Assembly: GCA_029212925.1 (NCBI GenBank)
Contig: JARGOB010000009.1
Coordinates: 62,001 to 126,000 of the forward strand
Reading direction: 5' to 3'
DNA from: Coxiellaceae bacterium
GTDB taxonomy: Bacteria > Pseudomonadota > Gammaproteobacteria > Coxiellales > Coxiellaceae
Length of the DNA: 64,000 nucleotides
Of the stretch, positions 1 through 8,567 are shown piece by piece. Each line of letters begins with the position of its first letter. Position 1 is the first letter of the stretch. The notes beneath the pieces are model-generated. The model was not told the DNA's origin and ran no database searches. It was given only the letters and a program-made list of their open reading frames with translations. Both the position numbers and the translations under genes were made by a program.

Positions 1-641
1 AATAATGCATCCACATCAGCATGTTCGAAGTTATATGTCGACATCTCCACTTCGTTTTGATGAAATACATCACCGTAAGTCACAGGACCAGCAGGTGTCT
101 GCGCCCAAACAATATCAAACATACTGTCGACACCCTGCACAAACATTGCTAAACGCTCTAAACCGTATGTGATCTCACCTGTCACCGGCTTACACTCCAA
201 ACCACCGACTTGCTGGAAATAAGTAAACTGCGTCACTTCCATACCGTCTTGCCAGACTTCCCAACCCAAACCCCACGCACCAAGCGTCGGTGATTCCCAG
301 TTGTCTTCAACAAAACGAATATCATGTACCAACGGATCAATGCCCAATGCGCGCAAAGAATCCAAATACAATTCTTGAATATTGTCCGGCGATGGCTTTA
401 GCACCACCTGAAATTGATAATAATGCTGCGTACGATTAGGGTTGTCACCATATCGACCATCTGTCGGACGACGAGACGGCTGCACAAACGCCGCATTCCA
501 CGGCTCCGGGCCAATCGCCTTTAAAAATGTCGCTGGATGAAACGTTCCCGCACCCACCTCCAAATCATACGGCTGCAAAACCACACAACCTTGCTCCGCC
601 CAAAAACGTTGCAACGTCAATATCATCTCTTGAAAAACCAT
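1..641 (-). CDS. glyQ: Glycyl-tRNA synthetase alpha subunit (3' end outside window)
   Basis: Charges tRNA-Gly in the cytoplasm, as the alpha part of the alpha2-beta2 glycyl-tRNA synthetase of bacteria. Translating the minus strand from an ATG at 641 gives an open frame to the window edge. It begins [19 protein letters not shown] and continues through [39 protein letters not shown] and [16 protein letters not shown], which are hallmark stretches of GlyQ. About 213 codons are visible of the roughly 300 usual for the family. The C-terminus, and presumably the beta-subunit gene glyS, lie beyond position 1. An AGAAGGG purine run stands upstream of the start. Family assignment is near certain. Confidence 0.96.
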   Translation of the reverse strand, partial: MVFQEMILTLQRFWAEQGCVVLQPYDLEVGAGTFHPATFLKAIGPEPWNAAFVQPSRRPTDGRYGDNPNRTQHYYQFQVVLKPSPDNIQELYLDSLRALGIDPLVHDIRFVEDNWESPTLGAWGLGWEVWQDGMEVTQFTYFQQVGGLECKPVTGEITYGLERLAMFVQGVDSMFDIVWAQTPAGPVTYGDVFHQNEVEMSTYNFEHADVDAL

Positions 642-821
642 TTCTTTTGAACCCTTCTGCCTATGTATTTTTTATACCTCCATAGTAGAGATATATTCAG
701 ACTTCACACTACGGAAGCATTTACACCCTTCTGCCAAATCACCTTTTAAAGCGCCTTGCTAGATTTTAGTTAAATCCATTTAAACTACCGAGGCCTTTTA
801 CACCAACCCCCAAAAACAAGG

Positions 822-843
822 ATGCCGGCCCTTTGGCCGGCAT
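822..843 (-). terminator. Hairpin terminator after the Com1-like gene
   Basis: A perfect 9-bp inverted repeat (822-830 with 835-843, loop of 4) lies about 50 bp beyond the stop of the Com1-like gene. On the minus strand it is followed by CCTTGTTTTTG, so a GC-rich stem plus T-tract fits an intrinsic terminator between that gene and glyQ. The rest of the 642-893 gap shows nothing else recognisable. Confidence 0.7.
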
Positions 844-893
844 ATAAACCCAATTACTGTTGCCCTCAACTAGCAGGGCTTAGCAATAACAAA

Positions 894-1691
894 CTAGTGC
901 TTAGCTGCGTTTGATTGGTCCACCGACTGAATCGCGGCTTCCAACCCAGCTTGTGATGTTGCACCAGGGATAAACTTAAAGTCTGTACCTGCACGGTTAC
1001 CCACTATAAACGCAGGAGTACCCACTAACTGCAGCTTTTGCGCTAACTTAAAGTCATCTTTAACCACTTTATCAATCTCAGGGCTCTTCATGTCTTTATC
1101 TAACTGCTTCATGTTCAGTCCAACTTTCTTAGCTGCCGCTAACACTTTTGCATTGTTTAACGGATTAGCCGTTTTCATCAACGCTTGATGAAAAGCTTGG
1201 TACTTGCCTTGCTTGTTCGCAGCCAATGCCGCTTTTGACGCAAACTGCGAGTCAGCACCAAAAATTGGTAATTCTTTGTAAACCACACGCAAATTTTTGT
1301 TCTCAGCCATTACTTTCTCAACAACCGGCTCCATTTCTTTACAGTGACCACACTGGTAATCAAAGAACTCAACTAAAGTTACTGTTCCTTTTGGGTTGCC
1401 GCCAACAGGTGAGTCTGGGTTAGCAAAAATGTCATGGGCATTACTCTTAATTGCCGCTAATGCTACCGCTTGTTCTTTTTTAGCCGCTTGTTCGCGTAAT
1501 TTAACCGAAGCAGCTACCAAAACTTTTGGGTTATTCACAATATAATTGTAAATAATTTTGTGCATCGCATCGACTTGAGCCGGTGTAAACTCAGCTGAGC
1601 TTGCCGCTGGTGCTGCCATACCTGAAGTTAAAAACCCCAAACCCACGCTAGCAATAGCGCCTATTGCAAATTGTCTGAATTTCACGTTCAT
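894..1691 (-). CDS. Com1/DsbA-family periplasmic thiol oxidoreductase
   Basis: Thioredoxin-fold protein of the DsbA/DsbG-like group, related to the Com1 surface antigen known from Coxiella. It probably makes or isomerises disulfides in the envelope. The start is taken at the ATG at 1691 (AAAGGAAC just upstream), giving 265 residues, because the 13 residues upstream look non-native. An N-terminal signal peptide runs through a hydrophobic stretch to AAPAASSAEF. An alpha-helical dimerisation-type region follows, then the active site FFDYQCGHCKEMEP with the CGHC pair, and the cis-proline loop in GTPAFIV. The gene lies downstream of rpoH and ends in a hairpin terminator. dsbB at 47.4 kb could be its redox partner (inference). 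Confidence 0.88.
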   Translation of the reverse strand: MNVKFRQFAIGAIASVGLGFLTSGMAAPAASSAEFTPAQVDAMHKIIYNYIVNNPKVLVAASVKLREQAAKKEQAVALAAIKSNAHDIFANPDSPVGGNPKGTVTLVEFFDYQCGHCKEMEPVVEKVMAENKNLRVVYKELPIFGADSQFASKAALAANKQGKYQAFHQALMKTANPLNNAKVLAAAKKVGLNMKQLDKDMKSPEIDKVVKDDFKLAQKLQLVGTPAFIVGNRAGTDFKFIPGATSQAGLEAAIQSVDQSNAAKH

Positions 1692-1742
1692 GTTCCTTTG
1701 ATAGTTTTGAAAGAATAAAATTAGGCTCACAATATACGCCTG

Positions 1743-2621
1743 CTAAGCTATGCCTGCAACCTCAGTCATCGCCAGCTGCATTTTTTTCATCGCATTTTTT
1801 TCTAACTGACGCACACGCTCAGCTGAGATCTGATATTCTGCGGCCAATTCATGCAATGTTTTTTTATTTTCACTTAACCAACGGTTCGCAATAATCGCAC
1901 GGCTACGGTCATCCAGTGTGTCTAATGCTGCATACAGTGCATTTTCTTGCTTATTGCCCCATTCATTATCACTGACCTGCTGCTCAGGATTACAGGAAAG
2001 ATCTTCTAGCGCATTTCCCGGTGCAACACTTAACCAATTTTTGCTGTCTTCATTATCTTCTGCTGTCACATCCAATGACTGATCGTAATTACTTAATCGC
2101 GCCTCCATTTGCACCACATCGGCTTTACTAACATTTAACTCATTCGCCACTGTTTCGATTTCTGCCTGACTTAACCAACCCAATTTTTTAGAGGCCTTAC
2201 GTAGATTAAAAAATAACTTACGCTGCGCTTTTGTGGTGGCTATTTTTACAATACGCCAGTTCTTTAAAATGTACTCATGCATTTCAGCGCGAATCCAGTG
2301 AATCGCAAATGAAACCAACCGCACCCCAACATCGGGGTTAAAGCGTTTCACCGCTTTCATCAAACCAATATTGCCTTCTTGAATTAAATCTTCTTGCGAT
2401 AAACCATAACCACTGTAACCTCGCGCCATACGCACCACTAAGCGCAAGTGCGACATGACCATTTTTCGCGCGGCTTCCAAATCACCAAAGTCACGCAACT
2501 TAGTGGCTAAATCCACTTCTTCTTCTTGCGTGAGTAACGGGATGGTATTTACCCAATGGATATACGAACTCAGGGTTCCAACGGAAAGCGAACGGTCAAG
2601 ACAGAGTAAATCTTTCGTCAT
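1743..2621 (-). CDS. rpoH: RNA polymerase heat-shock sigma factor sigma-32
   Basis: Directs RNA polymerase to heat-shock promoters. At 292 residues it is full length for the family. Visible parts are region 2 with the core-binding and -10 helices (HLRLVVRMARGYSGYGLSQE, then RFNPDVGVRLVSFAIHWIRA), the RpoH-box QRKLFFNLR at residues 133-141 that separates sigma-32 from sigma-70 and sigma-38, and a region 4 helix-turn-helix (ELAAEYQISAERVRQLEKNA). In many gammaproteobacteria rpoH directly follows ftsX. Here ftsX ends 1.6 kb away, and a diguanylate cyclase gene plus a 621-bp gap come between. No obvious sigma-32 promoter or RNA thermometer was made out. Confidence 0.97.
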   Translation of the reverse strand: MTKDLLCLDRSLSVGTLSSYIHWVNTIPLLTQEEEVDLATKLRDFGDLEAARKMVMSHLRLVVRMARGYSGYGLSQEDLIQEGNIGLMKAVKRFNPDVGVRLVSFAIHWIRAEMHEYILKNWRIVKIATTKAQRKLFFNLRKASKKLGWLSQAEIETVANELNVSKADVVQMEARLSNYDQSLDVTAEDNEDSKNWLSVAPGNALEDLSCNPEQQVSDNEWGNKQENALYAALDTLDDRSRAIIANRWLSENKKTLHELAAEYQISAERVRQLEKNAMKKMQLAMTEVAGIA

Positions 2622-2699
2622 AATTATCGTCTCTTCAATATGATCTTTTTCTAGAGGGTGATTTTAACACCGTTTTTTGCGTTGTGCTACGGTATATCT

Positions 2700-3220
2700 A
2701 CGAAATTCTTTGCTCTCTATTAATATATTAATAATATCTTAATAGTAGTTAATATAGTACGAGCAAAATCGCTGGATAAGCACCTTTTTATATTAAAAAA
2801 CAATGAATTACAACGTTTTGAATCTGTGGATAATTCAGGGGAAAACTATTAGCTAGTAGGGGGTGAATCTGTACTAAATGGGGGGTGTTCGACTTGCCCC
2901 AACCTTGTTCATCGCTCTATACCATGTTTACACACAGCAAATTGTGGATAACTCTATTGTTAGCTGTATTTTATACAGCCCTGTATAACTTGGCTGAAAC
3001 AATGTGAATAATCCTGGGGAAAACTGATCGTAAGTTTAGTCGCTTAGACATACCCCCACTTCATACCCAGGCTATACCAACATTATTGAGGGGGCTATGC
3101 CGTCATTATTTTTTCATAAGTAATTGAATAATAATTTAAAATAAGAGTTAACCACTTACCCACAGGCCCTATTACTATCACTATTATCTTTTAAATAATA
3201 TATATTAATAGATAGTCAGG
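2700..3220. other. oriC: Candidate chromosomal replication origin (DnaA boxes with AT-rich flanks)
   Basis: The 621-bp gap between rpoH and the GGDEF gene holds no credible gene. It contains two perfect DnaA boxes TGTGGATAA at 2825-2833 and 2943-2951, a third of the permitted form TGTGAATAA at 3003-3011, and a weaker TTACCCACA at 3156-3164. Boxes one and three are followed by similar blocks ending GGGGAAAACT, so they are part of a longer direct repeat. AT-rich stretches that could melt flank the set (about 2715-2757 and 3178-3212). Four G5-G6 or C5 tracts also lie here. dnaA is 17 kb away and parS 13 kb away, consistent with an origin-proximal region. Calling it oriC is inference. Confidence 0.55.
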
Positions 3221-3242
3221 AAAACTGAGTTAATTAGGAAAA

Positions 3243-4205
3243 ATGCTTATGAGCAATAAATCTGACGATTTAATAAGAAAGTCCGTGGGGGCTAAATGGC
3301 AATGGGAGTTTTTAATCTCGGATTCTTTTTTGTCATTCTTTGATTTAATTCCTGAGGCAGGCATTTTAAGCAATGAAGCAGGTGAAATCGTGTTAACCAA
3401 CCAAACAGCTCAACGTTTATTTAATTATTCACAGCAAGAATTTCTTAAGGTGACAATAGAAGATCTAGTACCGCCAAAAATAAAACATGATCACGTACAA
3501 ATGAGACAGTGGTTTTTTGAAAACCCTAAGCCACGCTTCTTAGAGGGGCGTAATTTAGAGCTGCAAGGGCGCAAGAAAGGCGGTGAATTATTTCCCATGG
3601 AATCATCACTGTTTGCTATTCACACAGATAAAGGGGTGCTAGCTGCTAATTTGTTACGTGATGTTTCCTCAAAGACAGCGGAACAAAAGGAAATTACGGA
3701 GTACGCGTTTGTTGATGCTTTAACCAATTTGCCTAATTTAAGGTACTTTCAAACTAACTTAAAGCGCAGTGCAGCCAAAGCTAAGCGCCACAAGCAAGCA
3801 TTAGGGATTTTATTTATCGATCTTGACCACTTTAAGCCCATTAATGATAACGAAGGGCATAAAGTTGGCGATAGCGTGTTACAACAAATTAGCGCTCGCT
3901 TATTGGATACTGTCCGCGAGGAGGATATGCTGGCCCGTGTTGGCGGCGATGAGTTTGTTTGCTTGGTATACCCCGTAACTGAGATATCCACGCTCCATGG
4001 AGCAGCTAGGCGTATTTTGGATGTATGTAAACAGCCGATCACAATTGATAATCAGGATTTTCAACTATCCGCAAGCATTGGTATTTGTATGAGTGACAAT
4101 GATGATTTTGATCCACAAGAACTTATGCACACAGCCGACAAGGCCATGTACCAAGCGAAGAAAAAAGGCGGCAACTGCTTTTTCTGTGTGGGTGATGAAG
4201 AGTAA
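3243..4205 (+). CDS. PAS-GGDEF diguanylate cyclase
   Basis: Predicted to make cyclic di-GMP from two GTP. The product has 320 residues and no membrane segment. A PAS sensor domain (about 30-145, with the NEAGEIVLTNQTAQRLF core) is followed by a GGDEF domain (about 155-315). The catalytic motif is intact GGDEF at 234-238. Five residues before it, REED at 225-228 is a complete RxxD inhibitory site, so product feedback is expected. FIDLDHFKPIND is the metal and guanine loop. Two ATGs compete: 3243 lies only 3 nt from AGGA, whereas 3249 has a better spacing of 9 nt. It converges on ftsX with 4 bp between stops. Confidence 0.93.
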   Translation: MLMSNKSDDLIRKSVGAKWQWEFLISDSFLSFFDLIPEAGILSNEAGEIVLTNQTAQRLFNYSQQEFLKVTIEDLVPPKIKHDHVQMRQWFFENPKPRFLEGRNLELQGRKKGGELFPMESSLFAIHTDKGVLAANLLRDVSSKTAEQKEITEYAFVDALTNLPNLRYFQTNLKRSAAKAKRHKQALGILFIDLDHFKPINDNEGHKVGDSVLQQISARLLDTVREEDMLARVGGDEFVCLVYPVTEISTLHGAARRILDVCKQPITIDNQDFQLSASIGICMSDNDDFDPQELMHTADKAMYQAKKKGGNCFFCVGDEE

Positions 4206-4209
4206 AGCA

Positions 4210-5151
4210 CTACGCTGTTAGGGTTTGACGCAAAAATTGACGTGAAGCCACCCACGCACCTACCAGGCCAAGAAGTCCACAAATAGCAATAACCACCCAG
4301 GCAAATGAAGCGCTGAGTAAATGCAAGTTGACTTGGTCTGCATAGGTGGCAGCAAATTGAGAGATAGGATTAGCTAACCAGCGAAAAAGCAAGGTGACTA
4401 ACAGTAGAGCAATGGCACCACCCAATAAGCCGTAGAGTAAACCACGATACAACATTGGACGTATAATATACGACGCGGTTGCGCCAATTAAGCGCAATAA
4501 ACTAATTTCCTGGCAATGTTTTTGTAAGCTTAAACGAATGGTGTTGCCTGTGATTAAAATAACCCCCAAACCAAACACGATTGCCAGTGCATAACACACG
4601 CGTTTTGCAATGGTCATTAAATAATAAAAACGTTTTACCCACAGTTGATCAACTTGTGCAGACGCCACCCAATTATTGAGCGGTAATTGAGCACGCAAGG
4701 CCGTAATGTGTGCAGGACTTTGTTGTGAACGGATCGGGGTGATAACAATAACGGCGGGCAGTGGATTATTCTTCAGTGAGCCGAGCACATTCTCGATACG
4801 CGCGACTTTTGCGAATTGTGCGAGCCCCTGGTTCGGTGAGATATATTGCGCTTGTTGGACCTTAGGATTGGCTTGAAGCTGCTTGATCAATAGGTCGGTT
4901 TGCACGCTCGAGATATCTTTTTTTAAATACAAGGTAATGCTTGGCTGATTGTGCCAATGTTGACTCATTTTTTGAGTTGAACCCAACAGTGTGTAAAAAC
5001 CAATCGGTAAAGCCATGGCAATTGCAATGACGAGTAGGGTGGCAAGACTTTGAAACGGTGCGCGCGATAATTCACCTAAAGCAAAAAACAATGCGCGCAA
5101 ATGACTGGTTAACCAAAAGCTCAAGCGGCTGTATTGTGGACTGTCATTCAT
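4210..5151 (-). CDS. ftsX: Cell-division ABC-transporter-like permease FtsX
   Basis: Inner-membrane partner of FtsE at the septum; the pair couples ATP use to cell-wall hydrolase activation during division. The product has 313 residues. A first membrane span (SLATLLVIAIAMALPIGFYT) is followed by a periplasmic domain of about 120 residues, then three more spans (YALAIVFGLGVILITGNTI, GLLYGLLGGAIALLLVTLLF, FAWVVIAICGLLGLVGAWVA). This is the FtsX topology. Its ATG overlaps the ftsE stop by 4 nt (ATGA), so translation is coupled. Confidence 0.95.
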   Translation of the reverse strand: MNDSPQYSRLSFWLTSHLRALFFALGELSRAPFQSLATLLVIAIAMALPIGFYTLLGSTQKMSQHWHNQPSITLYLKKDISSVQTDLLIKQLQANPKVQQAQYISPNQGLAQFAKVARIENVLGSLKNNPLPAVIVITPIRSQQSPAHITALRAQLPLNNWVASAQVDQLWVKRFYYLMTIAKRVCYALAIVFGLGVILITGNTIRLSLQKHCQEISLLRLIGATASYIIRPMLYRGLLYGLLGGAIALLLVTLLFRWLANPISQFAATYADQVNLHLLSASFAWVVIAICGLLGLVGAWVASRQFLRQTLTA

Positions 5152-5816
5152 GCGTATTCCCTTTCTTTGCTAATAACTTGACCTTGGTCCAAAGTGATAA
5201 TGCGCTTATTCATGCGGCTGATTAACCCCAAATCATGCGAAGCAATCATCACCGTGACACCGACGGCATTAAATGCTGAAAATAAATCCATAATTTCTTT
5301 AGCTAATACAGGGTCAAGGTTACCTGTAGGTTCATCAGCCAATAAGATTGTTGGTTTAGTAATCACAGCGCGAGCGATACCAACTCGTTGCTGCTCGCCA
5401 GCAGACAGCTCGGCAGGATAGTGCTTTTCTTTGTGCAATAAGCCGACTTTATCCAACGCTGCTCGTACTCGCCGGCCTATTTCTTTTGGTTTAAAGCGCG
5501 CTATGTGTAAAGGCAGAGCTACATTGTGATAGATGCTGCGTTCTGGCAACAGTTGGGGGTTTTGAAAAATCATACCGATATGGCGGCGCAACTCAGGAAT
5601 GTGACGCTTACTGATTTGATTTAAGTTTTGACCATTCAGTATGAGTTGTCCACGGCTTGGGGATTCCATCATCATAATTAACTTTAGCAGTGTGGTTTTA
5701 CCCGCACCCGAATGACCCGTTAAGAAGCACATCTCGGCGGGTTCAATATGCAGGTTGATATTGTTAAGCGCTGTTTGGCCGTTGTAGATTTTTGAAATAT
5801 TGATAAATCGAATCAA
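5148..5816 (-). CDS. ftsE: Cell-division ATP-binding protein FtsE
   Basis: ATPase of the FtsEX complex, 222 residues as is normal. Walker A is GHSGAGKTT at 34-42, the ABC signature reads LSAGEQQRVGIARA, and Walker B with the D-loop reads ILLADEPTGNLD, followed by the switch histidine in IASHDLGLI. The start is a TTG at 5816 preceded by AAGGA at good spacing; no in-frame ATG fits. It overlaps ftsX by 4 nt. A 218-bp gap filled with palindromic repeats separates it from ftsY, so it may have its own promoter or lie in a processed transcript. Confidence 0.95.
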   Translation of the reverse strand: MIRFINISKIYNGQTALNNINLHIEPAEMCFLTGHSGAGKTTLLKLIMMMESPSRGQLILNGQNLNQISKRHIPELRRHIGMIFQNPQLLPERSIYHNVALPLHIARFKPKEIGRRVRAALDKVGLLHKEKHYPAELSAGEQQRVGIARAVITKPTILLADEPTGNLDPVLAKEIMDLFSAFNAVGVTVMIASHDLGLISRMNKRIITLDQGQVISKEREYA

Positions 5817-5899
5817 GTTTTTTCCTTAATGCTTCCCTGTTTTCCCGGTATTTATTGTAATCGCGGGCCTGACTTTTTCATTCTTGGTCCTGATCTGTC

Positions 5900-6029
5900 A
5901 TTCCTGGCTTGACCAGGAATCCATACAGCGCAACGCGCTGTCTTGATCGCTTTGCGATCAATGGATCCCGGCTCGGGGGTCGGGATGACAGACTCAAGGC
6001 TGGGATGACAGACTCAAGGCCGGGATGAC
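5900..6029. repeat. Cluster of palindromes and a 20-bp tandem repeat between ftsY and ftsE
   Basis: Three perfect stem-loops lie end to end: 5900-5907 with 5913-5920 (8 bp), 5925-5931 with 5935-5941 (7 bp), and 5943-5950 with 5954-5961 (8 bp). They are followed by a CCGG-type palindrome and by a 20-bp unit repeated at 5981-6000 and 6001-6020, which differ only in the first base, with a third start at 6021. The motif GGGATGAC recurs in other gaps of this window, so this is a dispersed REP-like repeat. It sits directly after the ftsY stop and might stabilise or terminate that message. Confidence 0.85.
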
Positions 6030-6034
6030 TGCAA

Positions 6035-7126
6035 TCAGTCTTCCTGCCAAAGCGCATCAACAAAAGTTTGTGCATCAAATGGCTGTAAATCATCCATGCC
6101 TTCACCAACCCCAATAAAACGAATAGGTAAAGCCAACTCGCGTGCAATAGCAAATATAATACCACCTTTCGCACTGCCATCGAGCTTAGTTATACACAGC
6201 CCTGTTACGCCAATGGCTTCATGAAATGCTTTGGCTTGGTTTAATGAGTTCTGACCTAAGCTCGCATCGATAACTAACAATGTCTCATGCGGTGCGTTTT
6301 CATCGAGCTTGCTCATGACGCGTTTGATTTTTTTGAGCTCTTCCATCAAGTTGTGTTGTGTGTGTAAACGCCCAGCGGTATCAGCAATTAACAGGTCTTG
6401 TTGTTTAGCCTGTGTTGATTGCACCGCATCATAAATAACCGATGCACTATCAGCACCCGGCTGCTGCGCAATCACCGGCACATTGTTGCGTTCACCCCAG
6501 GTTTGTAATTGCTCAATTGCTGCCGCTCGAAAGGTATCGCCCGCCGCCAATAATAATGATTTACCCTGCTGTTGATAGTAATGCGCTAACTTAGCAATGC
6601 TGGTTGTCTTGCCCGCACCATTAACACCCACCATTAAAATCACAAATGGCTTGTGGGTAACTTCGAGTGGTTGACTCAAAGGAGCTAATAAATCATAAAG
6701 CTGCTGTTTTAATGCTTTAACCAACATCTCTGGGTTAGATAACTCTTTGCGCTTTACTTGCTTGGTCAGGTTCTGCAAAATTTGCTCGCTGGTATCGACA
6801 CCAACATCAGCTGTGATCAATACCATATCTAATTCTTCAAGCAACTCATCATCAATGGTCTTCTTGCCCAAAACCAATGCGCCTAATTTGTCACTAAACT
6901 GATTACGGGTCTTACTTAAGCCAGCAGTTAGGCGCGATACCCAGCCTTTTTTTGTGTCTTTCTGTTTTTCTTGCTTTAGTGGTGGTTGTTCTGGTTGTTT
7001 CTCTGTCAGTTGCTGGCTTTCATTCGAATCAATATTTTCTTCGACGATGGCATCTGTTTGTTGGTCTTGTTTTGGCTGGTCTGACTCAGACGTAGGCTTC
7101 TTGTCTTTCTTTAAGAATTTAAACAT
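6035..7126 (-). CDS. ftsY: Signal recognition particle receptor FtsY
   Basis: GTPase that docks ribosome-SRP complexes at the inner membrane. The product has 363 residues: a charged, Gln- and Glu-rich N-terminal A domain (about 1-60), then the helical N domain, then the G domain with GVNGAGKTT at 167-175, GDTFRAAAIEQL, the DTAGR G3 box and the TKLDGSAKGG loop. It is shorter than the E. coli protein only because the acidic A domain is short. Start at ATG 7126 with AGGA 9 nt upstream. It heads the ftsY-ftsE-ftsX series and is divergent from the M16 protease pair. Confidence 0.96.
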   Translation of the reverse strand: MFKFLKKDKKPTSESDQPKQDQQTDAIVEENIDSNESQQLTEKQPEQPPLKQEKQKDTKKGWVSRLTAGLSKTRNQFSDKLGALVLGKKTIDDELLEELDMVLITADVGVDTSEQILQNLTKQVKRKELSNPEMLVKALKQQLYDLLAPLSQPLEVTHKPFVILMVGVNGAGKTTSIAKLAHYYQQQGKSLLLAAGDTFRAAAIEQLQTWGERNNVPVIAQQPGADSASVIYDAVQSTQAKQQDLLIADTAGRLHTQHNLMEELKKIKRVMSKLDENAPHETLLVIDASLGQNSLNQAKAFHEAIGVTGLCITKLDGSAKGGIIFAIARELALPIRFIGVGEGMDDLQPFDAQTFVDALWQED

Positions 7127-7190
7127 CGGGGGTTTCCTGCTATGCTATGTTGCGCGCATTTTAGCACGTATTTGCACAAGGATTAATATT

Positions 7191-8567
7191 TTGGTATTTC
7201 ACAAAAAAAACCTCCTACAGCTTTTTGCTGCAACAGCATTAGCTAGCTTAGTGTCTTTAACCGCCTGGGCAGACACCACCTACGATTTAGTACAAACACA
7301 ACTCGATAACGGTCTGACTGTTATCGTAAAACCCGATCATCGGTCACCAGTCGAGGTCACGACGGTGTGGTATAAAGTGGGCGGCGCTTATGAGCATGAT
7401 GGGCTAACTGGTATTTCACATGTGTTGGAACATCTTATGTTTCAAGGCACCAAAGATGTGCCTGAAGGTGTGTTTTTAAAGAAAATTACCGATGTCGGTG
7501 GTCGTTATAATGCCGTTACCACCGATGACTATACCAAATACTACGAAGTGCTTGCTGCGGATAAATTGGAACTCGGTTTAAAGCTTGAGGCGGATCGGAT
7601 GCATAATTTGGTGCTGACACCGCATAAAGTGAAAAAAGAACTCAAAGTGGTGCGAGAAGAACGCCGTATGCGTACCGATGATAATCCGATGGGCCGCACT
7701 TACGAGCGCTTTATGGCGGCATCATTTCTTAATAGCCCTTACCACCACCCTGTGGTTGGTTGGGAAACCGATTTGAACCATATGACAGTCGCTAATGTTC
7801 GTCAGTGGTATAAAGACTGGTATCAACCCAACAATGCAGCGATTTTAATTGTGGGCGATGTCGACCCTCAAAAAACTATCGCGTTAGTAAAGAAATACTT
7901 TGGACCCATTCCTCAACACGCGATACCGCAACTTAAACCTCGTACTGAAGTGCCATCGCTAGGTCAAAAAAGTGTGAATGTGGATATCCCTGCCAAAACA
8001 CCGTGGATGATTATGGGTTACCATACACCGTCACTCGTTACCATGCCTGAATCCAGTCAGGGCTGGCAAACTTATAGTTTATTAGTGGCTAGTGCTATTT
8101 TAGCGGGGGGTGAAAGTTCACGTTTGTCGAGACAGTTAGTTCGCGGTAAACAAATAGCAGCCGGTGCCGATGGTAATTACGACTTTTTAAGCTTATATAC
8201 AGGTCTATTCGGTGTGTATAGTTTACCAACACCCGGCCATAACACAAACGATTTGCGTTCAGCGATATTGACACAAATTAATCAAATGAAAACGGAACCG
8301 GTTACACAAAAAGAATTAAATCGGGTCAAGGCACAAGTGATTGCCGCAAAAGTTTATCAACAGGATTCTATTATGGCGCAAGCGGATGAGCTTGGCAGCT
8401 ATTGGGTGGTGGGTTTGCCGATTGAATTAAGCAATGAGTTTGTTAAAGGCGTAATGGCTGTCAAACCCGAGCAAGTAATGGCGGTGATAAAAAAATACTG
8501 CATAAAAACCAACTTAACTACTGCTATATTACAACCCCTTGCTATGTCGACAGGAGCTAAGTCATGA
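7191..8567 (+). CDS. M16 zinc metallopeptidase, catalytic subunit, secreted
   Basis: Pitrilysin-family (M16B) periplasmic peptidase. The best start is TTG 7191, with AAGGA 8 nt upstream. It gives 458 residues opening with a signal peptide (FAATALASLVSLTAWA). The inverted zinc motif HVLEH is at residues 77-81, and the third ligand is one of the Glu residues near 156-157 (VVREERRM). Catalytic residues are intact, so this is the active half of a two-subunit protease. The stop overlaps the next gene by 4 nt (ATGA), and that gene supplies the inactive half. Confidence 0.9.
   Translation: MVFHKKNLLQLFAATALASLVSLTAWADTTYDLVQTQLDNGLTVIVKPDHRSPVEVTTVWYKVGGAYEHDGLTGISHVLEHLMFQGTKDVPEGVFLKKITDVGGRYNAVTTDDYTKYYEVLAADKLELGLKLEADRMHNLVLTPHKVKKELKVVREERRMRTDDNPMGRTYERFMAASFLNSPYHHPVVGWETDLNHMTVANVRQWYKDWYQPNNAAILIVGDVDPQKTIALVKKYFGPIPQHAIPQLKPRTEVPSLGQKSVNVDIPAKTPWMIMGYHTPSLVTMPESSQGWQTYSLLVASAILAGGESSRLSRQLVRGKQIAAGADGNYDFLSLYTGLFGVYSLPTPGHNTNDLRSAILTQINQMKTEPVTQKELNRVKAQVIAAKVYQQDSIMAQADELGSYWVVGLPIELSNEFVKGVMAVKPEQVMAVIKKYCIKTNLTTAILQPLAMSTGAKS

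Noticed and set aside
2622..2699. Sigma-32 RNA thermometer or promoter before rpoH
   Set aside because: No convincing stem sequestering the ribosome site, nor clear -35/-10 pair, could be read in this stretch.
5878..6180. 100-residue minus-strand frame over the ftsY end
   Set aside because: It reads REP-like repeats and ftsY in another frame, with no family character.
6954..7190. N-terminal extension of the first M16 peptidase gene reading back across the ftsY start
   Set aside because: The extra 79 codons are Cys/Ser/Phe-rich antisense of FtsY, and the signal peptide begins just after TTG 7191 with a good ribosome site.
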